Of a stretch of 64,000 bases of DNA, positions 35,696 through 44,423 are shown piece after piece. Below the pieces are notes generated by a model. The model did not search any database. It was not told where the DNA came from and worked only from the letters and a program-made list of their open reading frames with translations. The position numbers were made by a program, and so were the translations under genes. The stretch's first letter is position 1, and every line of letters starts with the position of its first letter. The stretch spans positions 62,001-126,000 of the forward strand of contig JBBILI010000011.1 of NCBI GenBank assembly GCA_037445025.1, given 5' to 3'. The DNA is from CAIQQQ01 sp037445025 (lineage in GTDB: Bacteria; Pseudomonadota; Alphaproteobacteria; Acetobacterales; Acetobacteraceae).

Positions 35696-36172
35696 ATGCC
35701 CGACCACCACACCATCACCCTCCTCCTCAACGGCATCCCCCACACGATCGCGGTCGAGCCCCGCCGCACCCTCATCGACGCCATCCGCGAGGACTGCGGC
35801 GCCACCGGCACCCATACCGGCTGCGAACACGGCGTCTGCGGCGCCTGCACCGTGCTGCTCGACGGCGAACCGATCAGATCCTGCCTCATGTTCGCCGTCC
35901 AGGCCGACAACCGCCAGATCCGCACCGTCGAAGGCCTGGCTGACGGCGCCACCCTGCACCGCATGCAACAGGCCTTCATCGACCATCACGCCCTGCAATG
36001 CGGCTACTGCACGCCGGGCTTTCTGATGCTCGCGGTGAGCCTGCTGGAAGCCAACCCGAACATCACCGACGACGCCCTGCGCGACGGCCTGTCTTCCAAT
36101 CTCTGCCGCTGCACCGGTTATGTGAACATCCTGCGCGCCGTCCGCGCGGTGGCGGCGGAACTGCGCGCGTGA
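35696..36172 (+). CDS. [2Fe-2S] small subunit of a molybdenum hydroxylase (1)
   Basis: 158 residues, CoxS-type. The N-terminal plant-ferredoxin domain binds the first cluster (CEHGVCGACTV plus a Cys in RSCLMF), and the C-terminal helical domain binds the second (CGYCTPGF and CRCTGY). It passes electrons from the Mo centre to FAD. Start ATG 35696 is chosen from the family N-terminus; no ribosome-binding site precedes it. TTGACG at 35660-35665 could be a -35 box, with a weak AATGTA 19 bp further on, so a very short or leaderless transcript is possible. It overlaps the following large-subunit gene by GTGA. Confidence 0.93.
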   Translation: MPDHHTITLLLNGIPHTIAVEPRRTLIDAIREDCGATGTHTGCEHGVCGACTVLLDGEPIRSCLMFAVQADNRQIRTVEGLADGATLHRMQQAFIDHHALQCGYCTPGFLMLAVSLLEANPNITDDALRDGLSSNLCRCTGYVNILRAVRAVAAELRA

Positions 36173-38475
36173 ACATGCTGACCCAGGCCGGCGTCATCGG
36201 CCGCAGCGTCCCCCGCCTGGAAGACGCGCCGCTGGTGCGCGGCAACGGGCTGTTCGCAGCCGATGTGAACTTCCCCCGCCAGCTCGCCATGCGCGTCGTC
36301 CGCTCCCAGGTCGCCCACGGCACGCTCCGCACCATCGACATCGCGGCCGCCCAGGTGCTCCCCGGCGTGATCGCCGTCTGGACCCACGCCGATGTCGCCG
36401 ACATCCCGCCCATCCCGTTCCGCGCCACCAAGCTGCAGGGGCTGGAGCCGTATTGCCAGCCGATCCTGGCCAACCGACGCGTGCGCTACGTGGGCGAGCC
36501 CATCGCCGTCGTCTTCGCGGAGACCGCTTATATTGCTGAGGACGCGGCCGATCTGGTGCTGCCCGAGATCGACGATCTGCCGGTGGTGCTCGACGCGAAG
36601 GCGCCGCCCAGCGATTTCGCCCCCGGCATGTCCACCGAACCCGCCGTGGTGCGCAAGGAATTCGGCGATGTCGACGCCGCCTTCGCCGCCGCGTTCGACA
36701 CAATCACGCTTGATCTTTCGGTCGGCCGGCATTCCGGCGTGCCGCTGGAATGCCGCGGCGCCATCGCCCGCTATGACGCGGCGCAGGACGTGCTGGAGCT
36801 GCACGGCACCGCCAAGAAGCAGCACTGGAACCGCGACGAAATCGCCCGCCTGCTGAACCGACCGCCGCATGGCGTGCATCTGTTCGAAGGCCATGTCGGC
36901 GGCGGCTTCGGCGTGCGTGGCGAGCTGTATCCGGAGGATCTGCTGGTGTGCCTCGCCGCCCTGCGCCTGGGCCGGCCGGTAAAATGGATCGAGGACCGGC
37001 GCGAGCACATGCTCGCCACCAATCATTCGCGCGAACAGCAGCACCAGGTGAGAGCCGCCATCGATGCCGACGGGCGCCTGCTCGCCATCGACGCGGTGTT
37101 CTGGCACGACCAGGGCGCCTATGTCCGCACCCACGGCGCCCGCGTGGCGGATCTTGCGGCGGCGATGCTGCCCGGGCCGTACCGCCTGCCCGCCTACCGC
37201 GTCGCCGGGCATTTCCGCCTCACCAACAAGACCCCCGCCGCCACCTACCGCGCCCCCGGCCGGTTCGAGACCACCTTCGTGCGCGAGCGCCTGATGGACG
37301 CGATCGCCGCCAGGCTGAACCTCAGCCCGATCGAGCTGCGCCGCCGCAACCTCATCGCATCTGCCGAAATGCCCCACCCTCGCCCGCTCGATGCGCTGGG
37401 CACCGATGTCGTGCTGGATTCCGGCGACTATGCCGGCCTGCTCGACCGCGCCCTGGTCCGCATCGGCTGGAACGCGCTGCAAACCACGCTGCAACGCCGC
37501 CGCGCCGCCGGCGAGCGCGTCGGCGCCGGTCTTGGCTTCTTTGTAGAGAAAAGCGGCCTCGGCCCGTCGGATGGTGTGCGCATCTCCATCGACCACACCG
37601 GCGGGGTCGAGCTGGTCAGCGGCGCCGCCTCGGTCGGCCAGGGTGTGGAGACGGTGCTGGCGCAGATCGCCGCCGACACGCTGGGGGTGGAGTACCGCCG
37701 CATCCGCGTGGTGCGCGGCCGCACCGACCGGATCGAGTTCGGCAACGGCGCCCATGCCTCCCGCGTCACCGTCATGTCCGGCTCCGCCACCCATCTGGCG
37801 GCGCAGGCGATCCGTGCCATGGCGCTGGCCACCGCAGCGCCCCTGCTGCAGGCACGGCCGGAGGAGCTGACCCTGGCCAACGGGCATGTCGCCCGGCTGG
37901 ACGCCGCCGGCATCGGCCTGATGTCGCTGGCTGAGGTGGCCCGCCACATGGGGCCGGGCTCCAAGCTGATGATCGGCCGCACCCCGGGACTGACCGCCGA
38001 ACGCTGGTTCTACAGCGACCACATGACCTACCCGTACGGCGTGCACATCGCCGTCGTGAGGCTCGACGAAGGCACCGGCCAGGTCCGGGTGGAGCGCTAT
38101 CTCGTGGCCTATGATGTCGGCCGCGCGGTGAACCCCATGCTCGTCGAAGGTCAAATTGCCGGCGGTGTGGCGCAAGGCCTCGGCGGCGCGCTGTTTGAGG
38201 AATTTCGCTACGATGCAACCGGCCAGCCCCTCTCCACAACCTTCGCCGACTACCTGATCCCCACCGTCTCCGAAATCCCGGAACTCGATGTGCTGATCAC
38301 CGAGGACGCGCCGAGCCCGCTGAACCCGCTCGGCGTCAAGGGCGCCGGCGAGGGCGGCATCAACGGCGTGGGGGCCGCCATCGCCGCGGCCGTCGATGAT
38401 GCGCTGGGCCGGCCCGGCGCCATCACCGCCCTGCCCATCCTGCCGACCACCGTGCATGGGCTGCTGCACGCATGA
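36169..38475 (+). CDS. Molybdopterin-binding large subunit, xanthine dehydrogenase family (1)
   Basis: About 768 residues. GTG 36169 overlaps the small-subunit stop; ATG 36175 is the alternative start. The hammerhead domain (VPRLEDAPLVRGNGLF), the cofactor loops HVGGGFGVRGELYPED, TYRAPGRFETTFVRER and ASVGQGVETVL, and the catalytic Glu at about 728 in GAGEGG are all present. It is very close to the orphan large subunit at 12700-15027, more so than to its own operon neighbour at 39802-42147. The CO-dehydrogenase Cys loop is not seen. It probably hydroxylates an aromatic or heterocyclic acid or its CoA ester. Confidence 0.93.
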   Translation: MNMLTQAGVIGRSVPRLEDAPLVRGNGLFAADVNFPRQLAMRVVRSQVAHGTLRTIDIAAAQVLPGVIAVWTHADVADIPPIPFRATKLQGLEPYCQPILANRRVRYVGEPIAVVFAETAYIAEDAADLVLPEIDDLPVVLDAKAPPSDFAPGMSTEPAVVRKEFGDVDAAFAAAFDTITLDLSVGRHSGVPLECRGAIARYDAAQDVLELHGTAKKQHWNRDEIARLLNRPPHGVHLFEGHVGGGFGVRGELYPEDLLVCLAALRLGRPVKWIEDRREHMLATNHSREQQHQVRAAIDADGRLLAIDAVFWHDQGAYVRTHGARVADLAAAMLPGPYRLPAYRVAGHFRLTNKTPAATYRAPGRFETTFVRERLMDAIAARLNLSPIELRRRNLIASAEMPHPRPLDALGTDVVLDSGDYAGLLDRALVRIGWNALQTTLQRRRAAGERVGAGLGFFVEKSGLGPSDGVRISIDHTGGVELVSGAASVGQGVETVLAQIAADTLGVEYRRIRVVRGRTDRIEFGNGAHASRVTVMSGSATHLAAQAIRAMALATAAPLLQARPEELTLANGHVARLDAAGIGLMSLAEVARHMGPGSKLMIGRTPGLTAERWFYSDHMTYPYGVHIAVVRLDEGTGQVRVERYLVAYDVGRAVNPMLVEGQIAGGVAQGLGGALFEEFRYDATGQPLSTTFADYLIPTVSEIPELDVLITEDAPSPLNPLGVKGAGEGGINGVGAAIAAAVDDALGRPGAITALPILPTTVHGLLHA

Positions 38476-39332
38476 AGCCGCCGGATTTCACGTATCACGC
38501 ACCGGAGACGGTGCCGGATGTGCTGGGCCTGCTCGCCACCTTGGAGAACGCCCGCCTGCTCGCCGGCGGCCAGTCGCTGATGCCCATGCTCGCCATGCGC
38601 TTCGCCTTCCCCGACCATGTCATCGACCTCAACCGCGTGGCGGCCCTGGGCTTCATCGAGCACCACGGTGCGACCCTGCGCATCGGCGCCATGACCCGTC
38701 AGCGCGATCTGCTGAACCATCCCGCCATCCGTCGCCATGTGCCGCTGCTGACCGAGGCGCTCGCCCATGTCGGCCACCGCCAGACCCGCAACCGCGGCAC
38801 CATCGGCGGCTCGCTGTGCCATCTCGACCCCGCGGCCGAGCTGGTCTCGGTGGCGACCGCGCTGGATGCCGTCATCGAGATCGCCGGACCGAGCGGCACG
38901 CGCGACGTTCCCATGGCGGCATTCCCGCTGGGCTACATGACGCCATCGATCGGCCCGGACGAGCTGGTCACCGCCATCCGCATCCCTCTGCCGCCAGCAG
39001 GCCACGGCGCCGGCTTCCTGGAATTCAGCCGCCGCCATGGCGACTTCGCCATCGTCTCCGCCGCCGCGCTGCTGACGCGGAACAGCAGCGGCCGCATCGC
39101 CAGCGCGGTGATCACCCTGGGCGGCGTCGGCGCGGTGCCGCTGCGCCTGGCCGAGGCCGAGGCCAGCCTGATCGGCGAGACCCCGACCGCCCCCGCCTTC
39201 GCCCGCGCCGCCGCCGCAGCCCGCGGCATCGATGCGATGGAGGACGCGCTGATCCCCGCCTGGTATCGCACCCGCCTCGCCGTCACCCTCACAGGCCGGG
39301 CGCTGGCCGCCGCGGCCGCGCGCCTGTCATGA
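38472..39332 (+). CDS. FAD-binding medium subunit of the molybdenum hydroxylase
   Basis: 286 residues, CoxM-type. First flavin loop LLAGGQSLMPMLAMRF (about residues 30-45), second flavin motif RNRGTIGGSLCHLDP (about 107-121), and a CODH-type C-terminal domain. It overlaps the large subunit upstream and the second small subunit downstream by ATGA. It is the only FAD subunit among five genes, so it may serve both large subunits. Confidence 0.93.
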   Translation: MKPPDFTYHAPETVPDVLGLLATLENARLLAGGQSLMPMLAMRFAFPDHVIDLNRVAALGFIEHHGATLRIGAMTRQRDLLNHPAIRRHVPLLTEALAHVGHRQTRNRGTIGGSLCHLDPAAELVSVATALDAVIEIAGPSGTRDVPMAAFPLGYMTPSIGPDELVTAIRIPLPPAGHGAGFLEFSRRHGDFAIVSAAALLTRNSSGRIASAVITLGGVGAVPLRLAEAEASLIGETPTAPAFARAAAAARGIDAMEDALIPAWYRTRLAVTLTGRALAAAAARLS

Positions 39333-39805
39333 CCCGCAAAGTCACCCTCACCGTCAATGGCACTGTTCGCAGCGCCAGCTTGCCCGACCGCAAGACCCTG
39401 GCTGATCTGCTGCGCCAGGATCTCGGCCTCACCGGCACCCATCTCGGCTGCGAGACCGGGCTGTGCGGCGCCTGCACGATCCTGCTCGACGGCCGCGCCG
39501 TGCGGTCCTGCCTCATGCTCGCCGTGCAGGCCGAGGGCCACAGCATCATCACCGTCGAAGGCCTCGCGCCGTCGGCCACCGAACTGCACCCGCTACAACA
39601 GGCGTTCTGCGACGAACACGCCCTGCAATGCGGCTTCTGCACGCCGGGCCTGCTGACCACGCTGGTGGAATTCCTGCACGACGTGCCCGACCCCAGCGCG
39701 GCCGAGATCCGCGAGGCGATCTCCGGCAATCTCTGCCGCTGCACCGGCTACGACACCATCGTGAAGGCGACCCTGTCCGCCGCCGCCCGGATGCGCGCGC
39801 CGTGA
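39329..39805 (+). CDS. [2Fe-2S] small subunit of a molybdenum hydroxylase (2)
   Basis: 158 residues with both cluster motifs: CETGLCGACTI and RSCLML for the N-terminal ferredoxin-like cluster, CGFCTPGL and CRCTGY for the C-terminal one. It has exactly the length of the first small subunit and is similar to it, consistent with duplication of an S-L gene pair. It overlaps the FAD subunit by ATGA and the second large subunit by GTGA. Confidence 0.93.
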   Translation: MTRKVTLTVNGTVRSASLPDRKTLADLLRQDLGLTGTHLGCETGLCGACTILLDGRAVRSCLMLAVQAEGHSIITVEGLAPSATELHPLQQAFCDEHALQCGFCTPGLLTTLVEFLHDVPDPSAAEIREAISGNLCRCTGYDTIVKATLSAAARMRAP

Positions 39806-42147
39806 ACGGCTTTCCGGACGCGCGCCTCCTCGGCCGCGACATCCCCCGCCAGGAGGACCCGAAACTCATCCGCGGCGCCGGCCGCTTCGTCGATGACATC
39901 GACCTGCCGGGTCTGCTCCACGCCGCCTTCGTCCGCAGCCCGCACGCCCACGCCGCCATCACCTCCATCGACACGGCGGACGCCGCCGCCCTGCCCGGCG
40001 TTCACGCCGTCTGGACGCTCGATGACCTGGCGCCGCATCTGGCCGACACCCGCCTCGTCGTCGCCATGCCCAGCCCGAGCTACCGGCTTGAACTGCATCG
40101 CCCCGTCCTCGCCCGCACGGAGGTGGTGCATGTCGGCGAACCCATCGCCGTCGTCATCGCCGAGAACCGCTACATTGCCGAAGACGCCGCCGCCCTGGTC
40201 GCCGTGGAATACGACGTGCTGGACGTCGTTGCCGACTGCGCGGCCGCGCTGCAGCCGGGCAGCCCGACCGCCCATCGCGACGCCCCCTCCAACCTCGTCG
40301 CCGACATGACCATCGGCTACGGCGCGGTGGACGACGCCTTCGCCACAGCCCCGCATCGCGTGCAGGAACGGCTGTGGATTCATCGCGGCGGCTCGCACTC
40401 CATGGAATGCCGCGGCCTGGTCGCCGTGCCCGACCCTCTGGAGGACCGGCTCACCGTCTGGAACTCCACCCAGATGCCCCACGCCGCCCGCCGCCTGCTG
40501 TGCGATATCCTCGGCCTGCACGAACGCCAGATCCGCGTGGTGACACCGGATGTCGGCGGCGGCTTTGGCCCCAAGCTGATCTTCTATCCTGAGGATGTCG
40601 GCGTCTCTCTCGCGGCACGCCTGCTGCAGCGTCCGGTGAAATGGATCGAGGACCGGCGCGAGCATTTCGTCGCCACCACCCAGGAGCGCGACCAGGCCTG
40701 GGACGTGGAGATGGCGACCGACGCCGAGGGTCGCATCCTGGCGATCCGCGGCACCGTGATCCACGACCACGGCGCCTGGACCGCCCGCGGCGTCAACGTG
40801 CCGCAAGGTGCGGTCTCCGCCATGCCGCTGGCCTATGTCGTCCCCGCGTTTCGCATGCAGATCCTCGCGGCCTCCACCAACAAGGTGCCGGTGACCCCCG
40901 TGCGCGGCGCCGGCCAGCCGCAGGGCGTGTTCGCCATGGAACGCCTGCTCGACGCCGCTGCCCGCACGCTGAACATCGACCGCGCCGAGATCCGCCGCCG
41001 CAACCTCGTGCCGTCAGCGGCGATGCCCTACGAGACGCCGATCCGCACCCGCGGCGGCATCGCCGTCACGCTCGACAGCGGCGACTATCCGGCCTGCCAG
41101 CAGATGGCGCTGGACGGCGCCGACTGGGACGGCTTCCCCGCCCGCCGCACCGAAGCCCGCACCAGGAATCTCTATCGCGGCATCGGTCTGGCCAACTATG
41201 TCGAGGCCACCGGCCGTGGCCCGTACGAGCATGTCTCCATCCGCATCGAGCCCTCCGGCCGCATCTTCGTGGCCACCGGCGCCGCTGCCATGGGGCAGAG
41301 CACCGAGACCATGCTGGCGCAGATCGTGGCCGAACAGCTTGGCGCCGATCTCTCCAACATCACCGTCACCACCGGCGACACCGCAGCGGCACCCGCCGGC
41401 ATCGGCGGCTCCAACTCCCGCCAGGCCGTCATGGCCGGCAGCTCCGCCCATGCCGCCGCCCTGCGCCTGCGCGAACGGGTGCTCGACATCGCCGGCGAAC
41501 TGATGGAGGTCGCCCCCGCCGATCTCGACATCGTCGGGCGCGAGGTGCAGGTGAAAGGGGTTGCGCAGATGCGCCGCAGCCTCGCCGAGATCGCCCGCAG
41601 CGTGGCGGGCACCGCAGGCTTCGTGCTGCCGGGCCAGGCCGGGCCCGGGCTTGCCGCCAGCGAGGAGCTGGTGATCGACGCGATGACCTATGCCAACGGG
41701 ACCGCGGTCGCCGAAGTCGAGATCGACATCGAGACCGGGGCGATTTCGGTTGTCAATCTTGTGTTCGGCCATGATTGCGGCCGGGCGCTGCAGCCGCGGC
41801 TGGTGGAGGGCCAGCTGATGGGCGGCATCGCCCACGGGCTGGGCAACGCGCTGTTCGAGTTCATGGCCTATGACGAGAACGCCCAGCCGCTCACCACCAC
41901 GCTGGCGGAATACCTGCTGATGACGGCCACCGAGATGCCGCGCGTCACCATCCTGCACATGGAAAGTCCCAGCCCGTTGAACGCGCTGGGCATCAAGGGC
42001 GTGGGCGAGGCGGGGGTGATACCGATCGGCGCCGCGGTGGCCTCGGCGATCGATGATGCGCTGGCCGGGTTCGGCGTGACGATCGACCGGCTGCCGATCA
42101 GCCCGGTCGATCTGCTGAAGCTGCTGGATGCGGCGCGGGAGCGATAA
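39802..42147 (+). CDS. Molybdopterin-binding large subunit, xanthine dehydrogenase family (2)
   Basis: 781 residues, GTG start within the upstream stop. Hammerhead domain from ARLLGRDIPRQEDPKLIRG, cofactor loops PDVGGGFGPKLIFYPED, PVRGAGQPQGVFAMER and AAMGQSTETML, and the catalytic Glu at about 736 in GVGEAG. It differs more from the other two large subunits than they do from each other and resembles the aerobic CoxL/aldehyde-oxidase branch (HSMECRG, FVDDIDLPG), but the Cys-Ser-Phe-Arg loop of CO dehydrogenase is not seen. It is the last gene of the five-gene operon and converges on a secreted-protein gene 27 bp away. Confidence 0.93.
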   Translation: MNGFPDARLLGRDIPRQEDPKLIRGAGRFVDDIDLPGLLHAAFVRSPHAHAAITSIDTADAAALPGVHAVWTLDDLAPHLADTRLVVAMPSPSYRLELHRPVLARTEVVHVGEPIAVVIAENRYIAEDAAALVAVEYDVLDVVADCAAALQPGSPTAHRDAPSNLVADMTIGYGAVDDAFATAPHRVQERLWIHRGGSHSMECRGLVAVPDPLEDRLTVWNSTQMPHAARRLLCDILGLHERQIRVVTPDVGGGFGPKLIFYPEDVGVSLAARLLQRPVKWIEDRREHFVATTQERDQAWDVEMATDAEGRILAIRGTVIHDHGAWTARGVNVPQGAVSAMPLAYVVPAFRMQILAASTNKVPVTPVRGAGQPQGVFAMERLLDAAARTLNIDRAEIRRRNLVPSAAMPYETPIRTRGGIAVTLDSGDYPACQQMALDGADWDGFPARRTEARTRNLYRGIGLANYVEATGRGPYEHVSIRIEPSGRIFVATGAAAMGQSTETMLAQIVAEQLGADLSNITVTTGDTAAAPAGIGGSNSRQAVMAGSSAHAAALRLRERVLDIAGELMEVAPADLDIVGREVQVKGVAQMRRSLAEIARSVAGTAGFVLPGQAGPGLAASEELVIDAMTYANGTAVAEVEIDIETGAISVVNLVFGHDCGRALQPRLVEGQLMGGIAHGLGNALFEFMAYDENAQPLTTTLAEYLLMTATEMPRVTILHMESPSPLNALGIKGVGEAGVIPIGAAVASAIDDALAGFGVTIDRLPISPVDLLKLLDAARER

Positions 42148-42174
42148 CGGAGGGACCTTGGCCGCCTCGCTGCC

Positions 42175-43209
42175 TCACTCCGGCGCGTGAAAGATCCGCC
42201 AGGCGTCATCGACCAGCGAGGCGAAGGCGTTGGAATCGTTCTCCGGCAGGTTGCGCTGCGGGAACTTCATCCAGCTCACCACCTCGATCTCATCCAGCGG
42301 CAGCTGCTCCTTGCGTGCCAGTTCCATATGGTCGCGCACCATCGCCATCCAGGTCGGCAGCGTGACCTTGTCGCGGCTGATGACGCTGCCGTCGGCGGAC
42401 TGCACGGTGTCGTCCTCGGCATCCATCAGCAGGCCCACCTTGAGGCCGTGGGCGTGGGCAAATCCGGCCATCTGGCGGGTGGCGTCCACCCAGCGATAGC
42501 CGCTGTGCCACGCATCGGTCCAGTGCATGTCCAGCGACAGGCGGGTGATCGGCCGATGCGACTGGGCGTTGAAATCCTTGAGGAAGATCGCGTAGTCCGC
42601 CAGGAATTTCGGCACCGGCACCGGGCCGGGGCCTTCGGTGTCGAGGATCTCGACCTGCGGATACCATTGCAGGATCATATTCACCGTGGCCGCGGCGCGT
42701 CTTGCCACCTCGGTGATGGAGAAATGGCAGTCGGGTGCCGCGTAGAGGCCGAAGAAGAACGGGCCGTCCATCGAGAGCGTGTCGAGCCGGCCGCCCTTTT
42801 CGTGCCAGGTGCGCAAGGTCAGGGCGTTCTCGTGCTCGAAGTCATGATCGCCGTTCATGCCTTCGTTGGGCTTGCATTCGCCGTTGCTGAACAGCACCGA
42901 GCCACCGCCGATGACCTTGAACCCACCGGCCTTGACCATGCCGATCACCGCCGGAATGTCGGGATAGGCTTCAACGATGTGCTTGGTGTTCAGCTCGATG
43001 GCGGTGATGTGGTGGGCGGCGTCGTTCCAGCCGTCGAAGGAGCGGACCATTTCGGGGAAGTCGTGGGTGGTGAAGCTGACGCCGCGGCCGTTGGCGTTCA
43101 CCGCGTCCTGCATCGGCGCGAACCAGATCTCGGGCGCCGCCGCTGCCTGCGCGGCAGGGGCGACCAGAGTGAGCAGCAGGGCGAGCCCGTGCGGCAGGAT
43201 GCGATTCAT
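42175..43209 (-). CDS. Secreted protein of unknown function
   Basis: 344 residues with a clear Sec signal (LALLLTLVAPAAQAAAA). I do not recognise the family. Repeated strand-helix segments with charged ends (LDTLSMDGPFFFG, VEILDTEGPGP, ITRLSLDMHW, GLKVGLLMDAEDD, EIEVVSWMKFP) look like a TIM barrel, and several acidic residues at strand ends suggest a glycoside-hydrolase-like enzyme. It is the last gene of the amino-sugar run on the minus strand, 71 bp after the MFS transporter gene, which fits periplasmic or extracellular glycan processing. That role is inferred from position alone. Confidence 0.75.
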   Translation of the reverse strand: MNRILPHGLALLLTLVAPAAQAAAAPEIWFAPMQDAVNANGRGVSFTTHDFPEMVRSFDGWNDAAHHITAIELNTKHIVEAYPDIPAVIGMVKAGGFKVIGGGSVLFSNGECKPNEGMNGDHDFEHENALTLRTWHEKGGRLDTLSMDGPFFFGLYAAPDCHFSITEVARRAAATVNMILQWYPQVEILDTEGPGPVPVPKFLADYAIFLKDFNAQSHRPITRLSLDMHWTDAWHSGYRWVDATRQMAGFAHAHGLKVGLLMDAEDDTVQSADGSVISRDKVTLPTWMAMVRDHMELARKEQLPLDEIEVVSWMKFPQRNLPENDSNAFASLVDDAWRIFHAPE

Positions 43210-43280
43210 GTGGCGACCCCGGCGGTGTTGCCGGAGCTTTCCACACGAGCCCGACGCAACGCCAGTGACATCGGGGAGAG

Positions 43281-44423
43281 TCAGCGCCACTCGCGCAGGC
43301 CGCCGGCGGTCAGGGCGCTCACCACCAGCAGCGGCAGCAGCGCCGCCAGCCCGATCCGCAGGCTGCTGGACTGGGCGATGAAGCCGATCAGCGGCGGTCC
43401 CACCACGAAGCCGACCAGGGCCACCTGGGCCACGGCGGCGATGTTGATGGCGGCCGGGCGGTCGCCCATCGCACCGGCGGCGCTCACCGCCAGGGGAAAC
43501 CCCACCGAGACGCCGAGCCCCAGCACACCGAAGCCCGCAATCGCCACCGCGCTGGTCGGGGCCCACAGCACCAGCGTCAGGCCCAGCAAAGCCACCAGGA
43601 TCGCGCCCAAGCCCAGGCGATGCGCGCCGTGGCGCGCCTTCAGCCGGTCGCCCACAAACCGCCCCGCGGCCAGCAGACCGGCGAACGCGGTGTAGCCGAG
43701 CCCGCTGACCGAAGGCAGGGCATGCAGCATTTGGCGCAGATACAGTGCCGACCAGTCGGCCACCGCCCCTTCCGTCAGCGTGGTGCCGAACACGAAGGCG
43801 CAGGCGCCGGCCAGCGCCCGCGTCGGCAGGCTGAACAAGGGAGCCGAACCGTCGGCCGGCAGGGTGGGCAGGGACGGCAGGCACCAGCTGACGAAAATCG
43901 TCACCGGCAGCATCGCGATACAGCCGATGGCGACCGCGGGGCCGGCCGCAAGCCCGGCGAGCAGCACGCCCAGCAGGCTGCCGGCCATGATGCCCAGCGC
44001 CCAGAAGCCGTGACAGGACTGCATCACCAGACGCCGCGCGCCCGCCTCGTGCCGGTCGGCGGCGACGTTGAGGCTCAGCTCCATGGTGGACAGGGCGACT
44101 CCCACCAGCAGCAGGGCCGCGAACAGCAGCGACGGCGTGGGTGCGAAGCCCGGCAGCGCCACCAGCAGCAGATACAGCGGAAACCCCGCCAGGAAGGTGG
44201 CACGCGGGCCGATGCGCGCCACCAGCCGGCCCGCGAACGGCAAGGTCAGCACGATGCCGATCGGCAGGCCCATCAGCGCCAGAGCGAGATCCGACGTGTC
44301 GAGCCCCAGCGCGTGCTGCACGTCGGGGATGCGGGTCAGCCAGGCGCCGAAGGCGATCGGCTGGACGAAGAACACCGCCATCACCCGGGCGTCGCCCCGC
44401 CAGCCCGCGCGGGTTTCACCCAT
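43281..44423 (-). CDS. MFS transporter, probably for a sugar
   Basis: 380 residues with about 12 hydrophobic helices. The start region has GAWLTRIPDVQHALGL and the loop after helix 2 has GRLVARIGPRATF, the usual MFS A-motif position. The protein resembles short MFS members seen in carbohydrate loci. ATG 44423 gives an 8-nt overlap with the hexosaminidase stop, so the two are translated together. It may import the monosaccharide released by the hexosaminidase, as an alternative to the ABC system in the same operon. Confidence 0.85.
   Translation of the reverse strand: MGETRAGWRGDARVMAVFFVQPIAFGAWLTRIPDVQHALGLDTSDLALALMGLPIGIVLTLPFAGRLVARIGPRATFLAGFPLYLLLVALPGFAPTPSLLFAALLLVGVALSTMELSLNVAADRHEAGARRLVMQSCHGFWALGIMAGSLLGVLLAGLAAGPAVAIGCIAMLPVTIFVSWCLPSLPTLPADGSAPLFSLPTRALAGACAFVFGTTLTEGAVADWSALYLRQMLHALPSVSGLGYTAFAGLLAAGRFVGDRLKARHGAHRLGLGAILVALLGLTLVLWAPTSAVAIAGFGVLGLGVSVGFPLAVSAAGAMGDRPAAINIAAVAQVALVGFVVGPPLIGFIAQSSSLRIGLAALLPLLVVSALTAGGLREWR

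Noticed and set aside
36118..38469. 783-codon minus-strand open frame opposite the large subunit at 36169-38475
   Set aside because: Shadow of a well-supported gene; no recognisable domain and biased composition.
12700..42147. Reading the CoxL/M/S/G set as an aerobic CO dehydrogenase
   Set aside because: The Cys-containing active-site loop diagnostic of form I CO dehydrogenase is not seen in any of the three large subunits, and no CoxD/E/F maturation genes are present.
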